Below the pieces are notes generated by a model. The model was given only the letters and a program-made list of their open reading frames with translations. It was not told the DNA's origin and did not search any database. From Protea cynaroides (lineage: Eukaryota > Streptophyta > Magnoliopsida > Proteales > Proteaceae), in assembly GCA_028583415.1 (NCBI GenBank), contig CM053272.1:74317439-74381438 (forward strand): a stretch of DNA of 64,000 nucleotides. The letters are read 5' to 3'. Below, piece by piece: positions 32,481-45,496 of this stretch (position 1 is the first letter of the stretch; the number at the start of each line of letters is the position of its first letter). Position numbers and translations under genes: made by a program.

Positions 32481-32499
32481 AAAAAAAAAAAAAAGGAAT

Positions 32500-33263
32500 T
32501 ATGAAGTCCAAGGAAGGACTCAGTATAAATGCTGCCTTATGTTTCGCAGCAATAGATTCAAATTTGGAAGAAGAGTAACATATAATAGAAACTCGTGACG
32601 ATCTAATTGAGCGAGAATTTACGGATGAACTTACGGAGCAATAGTTCATAAGTTGCACTTGCGGCATTAATGATCATTTTAAGTTGATGGATGAAGTAAG
32701 AGTAACAATTTTGTGAGATCCGTAAATAAGAACGGTGTAAGCAGATTTAGAAAATGAAAAACCCAACCCTGAGTTACTTTGGATGCAGAGACGGTACCCA
32801 GATACAGAGGTAGATTCTGAATACATGAAGATAAAGACTCGGATATTATGAAGAGGATAATGATAAGAGTCCATTGTACTCAATATTCAGTATATCCTGG
32901 AGTACCAATATGTTTCAAGACCTGAAGATATTGTACTAGTAAAGAGGAATGATAACAAATGTGGTTTAGATGCATGTTTCAGCAATTGAATTATCAGTAA
33001 GTAAAGGCAGAAAGACAAAGACCAACGTGGCTTACTACAACCACTATTGGAGCCAATTTGAAAGTGGAACTGCAATATTACAATAAACTATATCACCGAT
33101 TTGCCACTGACTCCTAGATCGGTTGACGCAGTATGGGTGATTGTTGATCGCCTTATGAAAATAGCTCATTCTATTGCTATACGGCCTTGGTATGCTTTAG
33201 AGCGGCTAACTAAGCTATATGTGGATAGTATTGCCAAATTGAATGGTATGCTTGAGAACCTAG
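32500..33263 (+). pseudogene. pol: Tk-D integrase, N-terminal part (interrupted by Tat-B)
   Basis: Frames are broken, but the zinc-binding region is traceable near 32880-33010 and the start of the core (KAERQRPTWLTTTT near 33005-33045) is clear. The reading reaches the segment equivalent to HGVTESIVSDRD, where Tat-B is inserted; it resumes in the same segment at 46344 (NLVSVR). Confidence 0.8.
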
Positions 33264-33265
33264 GG

Positions 33266-36200
33266 TGAGGACAATGGAAAATCGATGTGATCCTCCTCTG
33301 GATGGACATTTGTTATCCTGCATCGATGAAGATCGATTTGTTCTGTTGGAGTCGCCACCTAGATTAAGGTCTTGGACCTCCAAAAATGTAGCCTCACCCT
33401 AAGGTAAGACTTCTATTGACTCGTGCCCCAATGTATCGGTTCTTTGGTCTGCAAGAGATCAGGTAAGTATTCAGGGTACGGTTATGGGAAGGTGTTAGGC
33501 ACCCAAACCGCCCGATCAATATTGACCTCTTAAACTTTCCTTAAATTCTAATTTTGACTGTGCTTGGTCAACTGGATGACTAGGGTTCAATGGGGGATGT
33601 CCTAAACCAGGTTGCTAAGTTGTTCTAACCTAGGGTTCAGCCAATCATGTTTTAAAGTAAATAAACAAGAAAATGTAATGTACAATATTATACAGTGAAC
33701 CGGACCAAAGATGGTTCGGTCTTGGACTGAATCTGAGATGTGTAAGACATCTCAAACTGCCTACGTATTCCAATCCTGGAAATCAAGTCCAAAAACGTAG
33801 TTCGAAAAAGGTTTTGTGATTAAAGATTATGGAAGTGATTTAAGCATGTGCTTCAATTAGATTTTTTTTTGTTCAAGTTGATCTTTATGCTGAATGGATG
33901 GTTGATGGGTGGCTTTGTACCGTATTTGGGATTCCCAAATTGCCTACGTATTCTAGGGTTTGCCCTAGAAATCAGGTACGACGTAGTTCAAAAATTTTTA
34001 AGAGTCGGATTTGGAATGTGTACCAAAATCCTTCCATTTTTGTCAATAGGATCTAGCGATGAGACCTAAATTCCTATCATTTTTATTTGGGATGTGTACC
34101 AAATTCTTTTTATTTTTGTTAATAGGATCTAGGGATGAGACCTAGATTCTTACCATTTTTATTTGGGATGTGTACCAAATTCTTTCTATTTTTGTTAATA
34201 GGATCTAGGGATGAGACCTAAATTCCTACCATTTTTATTGTTTCCATTTTTAGGTTTCTAGGGTTTCCTATACCTTTTCATTGTGATTTTCATTTTTTAG
34301 GGTTTCATACCCTAATTATTCTCTTTATTCTAGGATTTATTTTGCCCTAATTATTCTTTCCATTTTTAGGGTTTCACTACCCTAATTGTTCAATTCTTTC
34401 CATCTTAGGGTGTATCTTGCCCTAGTTGTTGTACAATGTAAACAATCTAACAAAGCAATGTGAGCTTAAATATAGCAGTGTAAGCATCCAAATATAGCAT
34501 GTTGGAAGTATATTCAAATTTAGCAACACATCAGTAAAAAATGGCAAGTGAGTATGTGAATCAATACAAACATGGTAAGTGTGCATCCAAACATGGTAGT
34601 AATATGTGAGCAAGTGTAGTAGACAAATATGGCAATAAGCATGTGTAGCATTCCAATCATGGCAATGTGATTATTCCAATTATGGCAATGTGATCATTCT
34701 AATTATGGCAGTGTGACTATTCCAATTATGGCAGTGTGACCATTCCAATTATAGTAGTGTATGCATAAGAGCATCCGAACATAGCATAGCATCAAATATG
34801 GCATGTGAGAAACAATCAAAGCATATGAGAATCAATCAAAACATGATGGAACACGTAGCAAGATGACAGCTTTGTCAGGCTGGACCAAAATGGGCACATA
34901 GGGCACTGTACTTACTCAAAAATTCTTAAAAGATATCCCTGGAAAGAAGACTCAGAGGCCAACATTTTGTCTCAAGGAAGCTAATCCTAAAAGAGACCAT
35001 AGGCAGGTCGAAAATATTCCCCAAGTACAGGCAAATACACTGGTCAGGTCTGTTCCATATTTTTGACCAGTTGCACCATAAATTCCAAATAAAATTCTAT
35101 TCTTAATGAAAATTAAATACAGACATATATCTAAGTAGATAACTGTCTGATATAAAATTTCATTAAGAAAAACAAGTTAAAACAGTATATTTTCTTTGTG
35201 AAAAATGACTCTTTTTAATCATGCAAATCAGCACATCATGACAGATCTGAAATCAAAGCACTATGCACTTAAAAATTGATATCAATTCAACGAATAATGG
35301 AAAAAAATATGAAACTAGTGCCATTTTTTAGAAGATTTTCATGTCTAAAAAGTTCATGTTAAGTGGATTTTCTGATTATGGCCATAAGGCCTTTGTCTAG
35401 AGACTTTCCGATGGAGGATTGCATTACATCTGAGAAAAATAGCAATGTCAAAGACAAATTTTGTTTATATATTTTCCCAATTCCAAATGAAACGAAATTT
35501 TTAGGGTAGTCTTTTATCATATCAGAGAGACTCCCATAAAATTTTGGGCTTCAAAATCTTAGAAAAATACATATGATGTATGTCCTAAGTTTGAACCCTA
35601 AATCTGGAATTTTCAGATCAAAAAATCACTTTATGAAATTTACAAAAACATCAAACATCATTGTATATCAATCAAAAATTCATCATTGAATAGCTTAGAC
35701 AAATTATCATTCATGAAAAATGTTAGACATAGGCATCCTAACATTAACAAGCATGTAATAGAGCATTCATGATTGAGATTTCATGAAAATTAGCCTTTTT
35801 TAAGCAAAATTGGCATTCGGGCATTATAACGACCTCTAAATTTGTTTAGAGTACTAACCTTGGGCTCAAATCGAGCGAAACCATTGATGAAGGGTGATTG
35901 GGGGTTGTATCAATTCCCTTTGAATGTGAATCCTCCTTCTCCTCTCTTCTGCTTCTTTCTCTCTTCTCTTTCTCTCTTTTCTTCTTCTCTTTTCTTTCTT
36001 TTCTCTTTTCTCTCTCTTTCTTTCTTCCTCTCTCATGTTTTCTCTCTCTCACTCAAGTTTCTCTCTCTCACCCACGTTTTCTCTCTCTCACTCAAGTTTC
36101 TCTCTCTCTGGTCTGGAAAAGGATCCCTCCTCTCTCCTATTTATAATTTTTCACTCATTTTCTAGAAGATCCTTCTTTCCTTTTCTTCTTTTTTCTAGAA

Positions 36201-37217
36201 AATCTTTTTTTCTCTCCATTTTTTCTTCTTTCCTTTCTTTTCTTCCTTCCCACGTTTTTTCTTCTTCCTTTCTTTCCTTTTTCTCATTCTTCTTCTAGAA
36301 AACCCCTTCTCTCTTTCCTTTCTCTCCTTCCTTCTTCTAGAAAAATCCTTCTCTCTTTCTTTTCTTTCTTCTTTCCTTTTCTTCTTCATTCTTTTCCTTC
36401 CTTTTTTCTTTTCTCCCTCTCTTTTCTTTCACGTTTTCTTTCTAGAAAATGTGAAGGGGAATCTTTTTCCCCCCTTTTTTCTTTTTATTTTTTATTTCTC
36501 CCTCTTTCCTTTTTTCTTCTCAAGATCTTTTTCTCCTTGTCATTTCATGGGTCATTTCCATTGTCATCCCGCATGGAATTTTTCGATGGCCTCTATTCCA
36601 AATTTTTTACGTTCATTTTGTAGAACATTAAAAATGAGGAATATAGGAACTGGAATCACCCGAATCGATGTAGAACGGAAAAGATATGCAGCTATGAAGT
36701 TCGACGATAATTTTGCATGCAAGCTTGCATGGGACCCACTGGTGACTTCTACCCGGGATTTTTTACGTCCACTTTGTAGAACATCATGAATGAAGAATAA
36801 TGGTCTTGGAATCATCTGAATCCGATGTCGGATGATCAAGATATGATGATTTGAAATTCAAACAATCCAACTTAGGATAATTTACATGAAGGCCCTAGGA
36901 TTATTTATAATAATTTCATAAACCTCCCTCATATGTATCATCTGACTAAAATGGTCATATCTTCCTCATTTGATATCAAAATTGAGCAATTCTGGTCTCG
37001 TTTCGAAGATAATTCTATGACCTACACATCCATGCAAAATTATAACCCATGACCTTGCTGTGGACCCATTGAAAACTTCCTCAAATTCACAGACCCATTG
37101 AAAACTTCCTCAAATTCACAGTCAAGAATCCAAACTTTCGATCACCTTTCTTCCTTTTGTTGTCCACACACCAGCAGGACTTTGTTTAGCTGGGATGGCA
37201 AAAATGGGGTGCTTACA
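33266..37217 (-). repeat. Tat-B 3' LTR (3952 bp)
   Basis: On the plus strand it starts TGAGGACAATGG and ends GGGGTGCTTACA. It contains 76-bp tandem units (GGRATGTGTACCAAA at 34013, 34089, 34165), ~24-bp TATGGCAGTGTGA units (34645-34760), TATA TATAAATA (minus, 36146-36139) and five TTCTAGAA palindromes (36160, 36193, 36293, 36335, 36440). Compared with the other LTR it lacks 394 bp near 36532. Confidence 0.93.
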
Positions 37218-37230
37218 GATGCCCCTCTTC
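37218..37230 (-). other. Tat-B polypurine tract
   Basis: On the minus strand GAAGAGGGGCATC directly precedes the 3' LTR start TGTAAGCACC, as in Tat-A. Confidence 0.85.
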
Positions 37231-39254
37231 GACCGAGATTGTGGGCAATTGAGGCCGAAGATAAAAGTAGCCCATTTTTGCATTATTCTACACTTGATCC
37301 GAATTCTACCATTGCTCTCTTGAACTGATGCTGTAACTACTCTCCTCCCCCTTTTTTTTTTTTTTTTTTTTTTTTTTTGTTCACACTGTACAACAAACAA
37401 CTGTAGATGTCAAGCTCCTTGAGTAGCGACCTCATCAGGTCTGTGACTTTGGTTCAAGACCGCTCATGATGTAACTGTTACTGTCAAGCTTCTTGAGTAG
37501 CGACCTCATCAGGTCTGTGACTTTGGCTCAAGACCGCTCGTGATGTAACTGTAACTGTGCTTTGTGCTCTAAATTTGTGACCTCTGAATGTATAGCCTTT
37601 GGCTGTATAGCCTTTGGATGTGCAGCCTTTGGATGTGTAGCCTTTGGACCGAATTTGGGGTGTCCCAAATTGCCTACGTATCCTTTGGGATTTCCATCCC
37701 TCCGGAATCAGGTTCCGCGTAGTTCGGGCCGGTTTTTTTCTCTCTTTCCATGATCTTTCTTTCTTTCTTTTCTTTGCTTGCATCTTGTTCTCTTTTCCAT
37801 TCTTATTCTGCTTTCATTCAGCCTTCTTTCTTCTCTGTACTTTCACCTTTCTTTCCTTTTCTCTTTTTTTTTCATTTCTCTTTTTTTTTTCTTGTTCTTT
37901 TCAATTCCTTTCTTCATCTTTCTTCATTCCCAAAATGGGTTGAACTTTCCATAAATATTGAGGTAGCCACAATGGGGCTCAGCATCTGCACTTTGTCCAT
38001 TAACATTGCTCGGAATCCAAGAGGAACTAGAGATCATGATTTGATCGACTTTCCATGACTTGACTTAATCTAGACCGAGAGAAACATGTTTCCTTTCTTT
38101 AAAAGGCAATTTTGATATGTTCTGCATTCCTACCAAATTTATATGGGTTTCACTTTGATCAAAGGGCAATCAGGTCTTTTTAATGAGGGGCAAATGATGA
38201 CAATGACTCAAATTTGTATGAGTCATCTTTCTCTTACATTCAAATAAACTCAGCTAGAGTTTCAAACAGGGGGCTCAACTAAACTCATGATGTTTGGATA
38301 AATGGGTGATTTTGCCCCAGTGTCTAAGTTCAAGTTTGCAAACATTGATAAGCAGGCGATTTTTGAGTCATCACTAGAAATAACCTTAAGGAGATGCAAC
38401 CCTACACTAATCTTTAGAAAAAACGTCAAAGAATGCTTTCTCCTCTCGGTATCATTCAGATAAAAAACAAATTTCAACAAGCTATGCTCAGATGCTGAAT
38501 CAGTTGTAACCATGTTTGGGCCCAAATCCTTTAAGTTTGTATACAAGTATGACGATGAAGGTCCAGATGGACAAATAAGAAACTGTCCAATGGGTCTGCC
38601 ATTGGGAGAGTGTTTGGTTGTTTATGTAGAATGGCTTGATCTCCACTAGGCGATTCCATTTTATTGGCTAGCAACAAAGGACTATGGAATTCTTGGACGT
38701 CGTCGAAATGATGAACGACAGATAGATATTCCAGTCAGATTTATTGAACAATATTTATGCATAACAAGACGATATGTTCACAAGAAACAATACCATAAAA
38801 TTTTGTGACATTTGAAGTAAGGGCATGTAATGTAGACTCTGTGGAAGACCGTCAGATTGATGGACGGGAGAGAGAGTCTTTAGCCGAAAAGAAAAAACCT
38901 CTGATGACAACAAAGTGATGAGACCACCCCCTGTATGGGCGGGATGTAGTGACCAAAATCAAAAATCCAGCTCAACACACAACGTGAATCACGACAAGTG
39001 ATCAGCTCTCCAATCAGGTTCTAAGAAATGGTCTTTATATATCATTGTACAAGAACCAATTGACTTGTTGCTCTATAACTGAACTTGTCCATCAGCAGGA
39101 CTCCAAAGGAGTTGCCCCATGTACATGCCTTGTCATCAAACTCACTCATCATTAGTGTTTCAAAGTAGTTGCTTTATGTCTATGCACCATAGTTGAACTT
39201 GTCCACCATCATTGTTCCAATGTAGTATGCTAACCAACCTCATTATTTTGTATA

Positions 39255-39289
<35 letters not shown>

Positions 39290-41459
39290 CTTTCTTTCTT
39301 TTCTCTTTATTTTTTTTTTTTGAGCTCATCTTTGACTTTAAGGTTGATCTATAACACATTTCATGTCTGTAGATGTCATGTACTTGTAGAAGACTTGATC
39401 ATTTGAATGGTCCTTGTCTGTAGACCCATTTTTACAAAACTGAATGAACCACCTTTATGAGTATATAAATGTTCTCCACTTTTAAGGAAATATCCCATAA
39501 AAAATTCTTTCTGTAAATTGACCAAATGGGATGACATTTTGATGTACCAACTTGTATATTTGAGAATGCTTGCATGACTTCAACTTAATCATCTATAACT
39601 TTCACGTGTGTGTTGAGCTTTCATTTCTCTAAAGGCCGATGGAGTAGAAGTTCAGGTTGTGGCCCTTCATCTCAATCGTCATCAGAGTCAGAACTAGCAA
39701 CGGACATGGAAGAGGAAGAAATATCAAATTGGGAAGGAATGGATTGGAAGTAGTAAAGCACTGTTGTTGATATCTCAAATGAGATGATTATTGTTCATTT
39801 TTTTCAGAGCATTTTGGACTGGATCGTCTACAGACATATTGAACTTAAGCCAAACATAGATGACCTATCAGATACCAATGGTAGCCAGTTTAGACAAGTA
39901 ATTCACCGAGTTACCCCAATTGGAAACGACATCATTGACGCCAACTTATGATTGGTTGTAGGACCGAATCTCCATTCAGACTTTCGCTAGTAAAACTCAT
40001 TACGACTATCTATCGACATGTGTTTGACCCTTTCCATCTTGAGATAAACCCTTCTTGGGTCTATTACCATTTTGATTTATGCCCCAATTCGGGTTTGACA
40101 TTCACCTGGCCAATGCCTCAATTTGGGGTAAATGTATTCCAATCTTATGCCCCAGTTTGGATGTCATGAAACTCTGACCTATACCTTTGTTGGTCCATCA
40201 CCTTTTTGGTTTGCCCTACTTTGAATCCATTAACATTTTAATATGCCCCAGTTTAGGGTGCACTGATATTTTTGTTGTGCCCCAATTTAGGGTATATTAA
40301 CATTTTGGTTTTGCCCCAGTTTAGGGTGCACATGAAGTTCATTTTTAGGCTACCTTAATTTTGGGATACAATTGACCACATGGTCATCCTTTTCATCCTG
40401 GATTTTGGGAGGTGGGTGGGTCATTCTTAAAGGTTCGAGGGCTACTCCTTTGAGTTATGGTCACCTTGGTTGATGAAAGTAATTTGGGAGTCAGAAACCA
40501 ACTCCTTCAGTTAAAGTGGCTCAATTGCCAAGGGTGAACGAAATGCTTTCCAATCTCAGTTTTTTTTTTCATTTAAATTTGGCAGGTATGCTAGCATGGG
40601 AAAGAAACATGTAATCTCTCAGAATCTATGATTCAGCTTTCTAACCTCTTGGATTCCTCAGCTCCGATCTGGGAAATTTCAATTCCGTTCTGTAATATTT
40701 GGGCTCTCAATATACTGTCTTCCAACCATTCCAATACTTTGAGGTACAAAAGTCCTCCATATGAACAAGAACCGAGACATGAACCGGTGATGATGAGACA
40801 TTCTTATGAGTGGAAGTAATAAGAGTGGATGTTTTGTCTACTCACTCAGGTGTTCTCTTAAGTCTAGACAATCATATCCTCCCTAGTTCAACCTTTCTTT
40901 CTTTTTTTTTCTTTTTTTTTTTGTTTTTTTGTTTTTTTTTTAATTTTATTTTTTTATATAAACAATGAATGAAGGTTAAGACTTAGAAGTGACTGGACAC
41001 GAGAAAAATGCACATACACATACAAGCTGACTCGACCAAACAAAGTTAGCTCCTTCATGAAAACCGACCATTAGACATCATCTGTAATAATTTATTTGTA
41101 TTTGAATAACCCCATGATTGGTCTTGGGGCTTCAAGATTTTGAATGGATCATTGTAGCACCAAGGTTCGACCATGTGGTTCATCAAATTTCAAGAAATTG
41201 AAACGGATATGCTTATTTGTAGTTTTCATGATGGATGACAAAAGCGGTTCATGATTGAAAAAACTGGTAAATTTCTACTTGATCATAGTATCTATACCGT
41301 GACGAAGATTTTCTGATCGTTTTTGTGATTGATGTATCAATATTGAACGGTCAACACAATGAGCTTTGTACAATGGAGGGCGTGTATAGACCGCCCACAC
41401 TAATGTGTATGCGGGTATACGTAACCCTCACGCTCCCAACAAGTGAGAGACAAGAATAC
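37218..41459 (-). other. Tat-B internal non-coding region with short tandem repeats
   Basis: No retroelement protein is readable. It holds a poly-T run (37350-37378), a 73-bp unit in two copies (starting 37409 and 37482), a ~17-bp TAGCCTTTGGATGTG unit in four copies (37589-37649), a poly-T/CTTT tract (39258-39322), a ~38-bp repeat with TGCCCCARTTTAGGG (about 40078-40335, six loosely spaced copies), and another poly-T tract (40900-40960). These match the repeat-prone 3' tails of Tat elements. Confidence 0.7.
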
Positions 41460-41867
41460 TCAAGTGTGGATCCAAACATGTTGACAATTTAAGGACAAAA
41501 ACGGGCAGAACTTCGACGTCTCGGATGTAAATATTATGATCGAGTGGATTTTACCATGTTGGTTCAATAATGGACCAAAATAACATACATGTGGCTCAAA
41601 CTGGGTTAGGACAGAAAAGGCCACCTTGACGAGGATGGGGTAACCTATCACCGAATGCTCGATGAATAATGGGCCCCCAATCCCTTTATATACTATGTTG
41701 CAAGGATCCAAGCGACGTGGAGTAGCATAACGCATTCCCAGGCGGACCCAAGAAATGCTCGTTAGAGGCTGCTCGCCGATCGTGGTCTCACAAAGTACAG
41801 GCCAAGGCTGTGTGTTTCTCCTAGCGGGCTGCCCCACATGCATGGGACCTGGTTCGGCTACTCGCAC
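41460..41867 (-). CDS. Hypothetical leader ORF of Tat-B (135 aa)
   Basis: It begins about 130 bp after the primer site and is the only sizeable frame there with a plausible Met (MRVAEPGPMHVGQPARRNTQ). No zinc knuckle, protease or other motif is visible, and the C-terminal part is not obviously structured. It could be a short gag-like relic or chance. I do not recognise it. Confidence 0.2.
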   Translation of the reverse strand: MRVAEPGPMHVGQPARRNTQPWPVLCETTIGEQPLTSISWVRLGMRYATPRRLDPCNIVYKGIGGPLFIEHSVIGYPILVKVAFSVLTQFEPHVCYFGPLLNQHGKIHSIIIFTSETSKFCPFLSLNCQHVWIHT

Positions 41868-41993
41868 GAAAGTGTAACTGAACCCATTCCCCCCAAAGCA
41901 ATATGTACAAACAATAAATATAGTACCCTAGATCTAGCATCAAATGTCAAGCAAATCAATATAAGGAAAGTACCCTAGGAGTCTGAATATTAA

Positions 41994-42011
41994 TCCCCAG
42001 TGGAGTCGCCA
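41994..42011 (-). other. Tat-B primer binding site (Ogre/Tat type)
   Basis: On the minus strand TGGCGACTCCACTGGGGA lies three bases (CAG) after the LTR end GTCCTCA. TGGCGACTC-type primer sites are characteristic of Ogre/Tat elements, where I recall the primer being a tRNA-Arg. Confidence 0.82.
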
Positions 42012-42014
42012 CTG

Positions 42015-45000
42015 TGAGGACAATGGAAAATCGATGTGATCCTCCTCTGGATGGACATGTGTTATCCTGCATCGATGAAGATCGATTTGTTCTGTTGGAG
42101 TCGCCACCTAGATTAAGGTCTAGGACCTCTAAAAATGTAGCCTCACCCTAAGGTAAGACTTCTATTGACTCGTGCCCCAATGTATCGGTTCTTTGGTCTG
42201 CAAGAGATCGGGTAAGTATTCAGGGTACGGTTATGGGAAGGTGTTAGGCACCCAAACCGCCCGATCAATATCGGCCTCCTAAACTTTCCTTAAATTCTAA
42301 TTTTGACTGTGCTTGGTCAACTGGATGACTAGGGTTCAATGGGGGATGTCCTAAACCAAGTTGCTAAGTTGTTCTAACCTAGGGTTCAGCCAATCATGTT
42401 TTAAAGTAAATAAACAAGCAAATGTAATGTACAATATTATACAGTGAACCGGACCAAAGATGGTTCGGTCTTGGACTGAATCTGAGATGTGTAAGACATC
42501 TCAAACTGCCTACGTATTCTAATCCTGGAAATCAAGTCCAAAAACGTAGTTCGAAAAAGGTTTTGTGATTAAAGATTATGGAAGTCATTTATGCATGTGC
42601 TTCAATTAGATTTTTTTTTTGTTCAAGTTGATGTTTATGCTGAATGGATGGTTGATGGGTGACTTTGTACCGTATTTGGGATTCCCAAATTGCCTACGTA
42701 TTCTAGGGTTTGCCCTAGAAATCAGGTACGACGTAGTTCAAAAATTTGTGAGATTCGGATTTGGAATGTGTACCAAAATCCTTCCTTTTTTGTCAATAGG
42801 ATCTAGCGATGAGACCTAAATTCCTACCATTTTTATTTGGGATGTGTACCAAATTCTTTTTATTTTTGTTAATAGGATCTAGGGATGAGACCTAGATTCT
42901 TACCATTTTTATTTGGGATGTGTACCAAATTCTTTCTATTTTTGTTAATAGGATCTAGGGATGAGACCTAAATTCCTATCATTTTTATTGTTTCCATTTT
43001 TAGGTTTCTAGGGTTTCCTATCCCTTTTCATTGTGATTTTCATTTTTTAGGATTTCATACCCTAATTATTCTCTTTATTCTAGGGTTTTTTTTGCCCTAA
43101 TTATTCTTTCCATTTTTAGGGTTTCACTACCCTAATTGTTCAATTATTTCCATCTTAGGGTGTATCTTGCCCTAGTTGTTGTACAATGTAAACAATCTAA
43201 CAAAGCAATGTGAGCTTAAATATAGCAGTGTAAGCATCCAAATATAGCATGTTGGAAGTATATTCAAATTTAGCAACACATCAGTCAAAAATGGCAAGTG
43301 AGCATGTGAATCAATACAAACATGGTAAGTGTGCATCCAAACATGGCAGTAATATGTGAGCAAGTGTAGTAGACAAATATGGCAATAAGCATGTGTAGCA
43401 TTCCAATCATGACAATGTGATTATTCCAATTATGGCAATGTGATCATTCTAATTATGGCAGTGTGACTATTTCAATTATGGCAGTGTGACCATTCCAATT
43501 ATAGTAGTGTATGCATACGAGCATCCGAACATAGCATAGCATCAAATATGGCATGTGAGAAACAACCAAAGCATATGAAAATCAATCAAAACATGATGAA
43601 ACACGTAGCAAGATGACAGCTTTGTCAGGCTGGACCAAAATGGGCACATAGGGCACTGTACTTACTCAAAAAATTCTTAAAAGATATCCCTGGAAAGAAG
43701 ACTCAGAGGCCAACATTTTGTCTCAAGGAAGCTAATCCTAAAAGAGACCATAGGCACATCGAAAATATTCCCCAAGTACAGGCAAATACACTGGTAAGGT
43801 CTGTTCCATATTTTTGACTAGTTGCACCATAAATTCCAAATAAAATTCTATTCTTAATGAAAATTAAATACAGACATATATCTATGTAGATAACTGTCTG
43901 ATATAAAATTTCATTAAGAAAAACAAGTTAAAACAGTATATTTTCTTTGTGAAAAATGACTCTTTTTAATCATGCAAATCAGCACATCATGACAGATCTG
44001 AAATCAAAGCACTATGCACTTAAAAATTGATATCAATTCAATGAAAAATGGAAAAAAATATGAAACCAATGCCATTTTTTAGAAGATTTTCATGTCTAAA
44101 ATGTTCATGTTAAGTGGATTTTCTGATTATGGCCATAAGGCCTTTGTCTAGAGACTTTCCGATGGGGGATTGCATTACATCCGAGAAAAATAGCAATGTC
44201 AAAGACAAATTTGTTTGATATATTTCCCCAATTCCAAATGGAACGAAATTTTTAGGGTAGTCTTTTATCATATCAGAGAGATTCCCATAAAATTTTGGGC
44301 TTCAAAATCTTAGAAAAATACATATGATGTACATCCTAAGTTTGAACCCTAAATCTTGAATTTTCAGATCAGAAAATCACTTTATGAAATTTACAAAAAC
44401 ATAAAACATCATTGTATATCAATAAAAAATTCATCATTGAATAGCTTAGACAAATTATCATTCATGAAAAATGTTAGACATAGGTATCCTAACATTAACA
44501 AGCATGTAATAGAGCATTCATGATTGAGATTTCATGAAAATTAGCATTTTTTAAGCAAAATCGGCATTCGGGCATTATAACGACCTCTAAATTTGTTTAG
44601 AGTACTAACCTTGGGCTCAAATCGAGCGAAACCGTTGATGAAGGGTGATTGGGGTTTGTATCAATTCCCTTTGAATGTGAATCCTCCTTCTCCTCTCTTC
44701 TGCTTCTTTCTCTCTTCTCTTTCTCTCTTTTCTTCTTCTCTTTTCTTTCTTTTCTCTTTTCTCTCTCTTTCTTTCTTCCTCTCTCACGTTTTCTCTCTCT
44801 CACTCACATTTCTCTCTCTCACCCACGTTCCCCTCTCTCTCTGGTCTGGAAAAGGATCCCTCCTCTCTCCTATTTATAATTTTTCACTCATTTTCTAGAA
44901 GATCCTTCTTTCCTTTTCTTCTTTTTTCTAGAAATTTTTTTTTTCTCTCCATTTTTTCTTCTTTCCTTTCTTTTCTTCCTTCCCACGTTTTTTCTTCTTC

Positions 45001-45397
45001 CTTTCTTTCCTTTTTCTCATTCTTCTTCTAGAAAACCCCTTCTCTCTTTCCTTTCTCTCCTTCCTTCTTCTAGAAAAATCCTTCTCTCTTTTCTTTCTTT
45101 CTTCTTTCCTTTTCTTCTTCATTCTTTTCCTTCCTTTTTTCTTTTCTCCCTCTCTTTTCTTTCACGTTTTCTTTCTAGAAAACGTGAAGGGAATCTTTTC
45201 CCCCTTTTTTTTTTTATTTTTTTATTTCTCCCTCTTTCCTTTTTCTTCTCAAGATCTTTTTGGATTATCTCAAAACCCTAAATCCCCCTCTCTTTCACAT
45301 TTTCTCTCCCCTCTTTCATTTTTCTTCTCAAAATCTTTTGGATTATCACTTACATATAATAATATATATTATATACATATATACACATATATTTTAT

Positions 45398-45496
<99 letters not shown>

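Noticed and set aside
32478..32498. Poly-A tract as the tail of a SINE or LINE
   Set aside because: It falls inside an RNase H coding remnant at a spot where relatives have a short A run; no flanking duplication or SINE body seen.
35842..36389. Several overlapping Ser/Leu/Phe and Lys/Arg/Glu frames in the Tat-B 3' LTR, repeated at 44593-45122
   Set aside because: Same low-complexity purine/pyrimidine tract; no codon structure, and all phases stay open.
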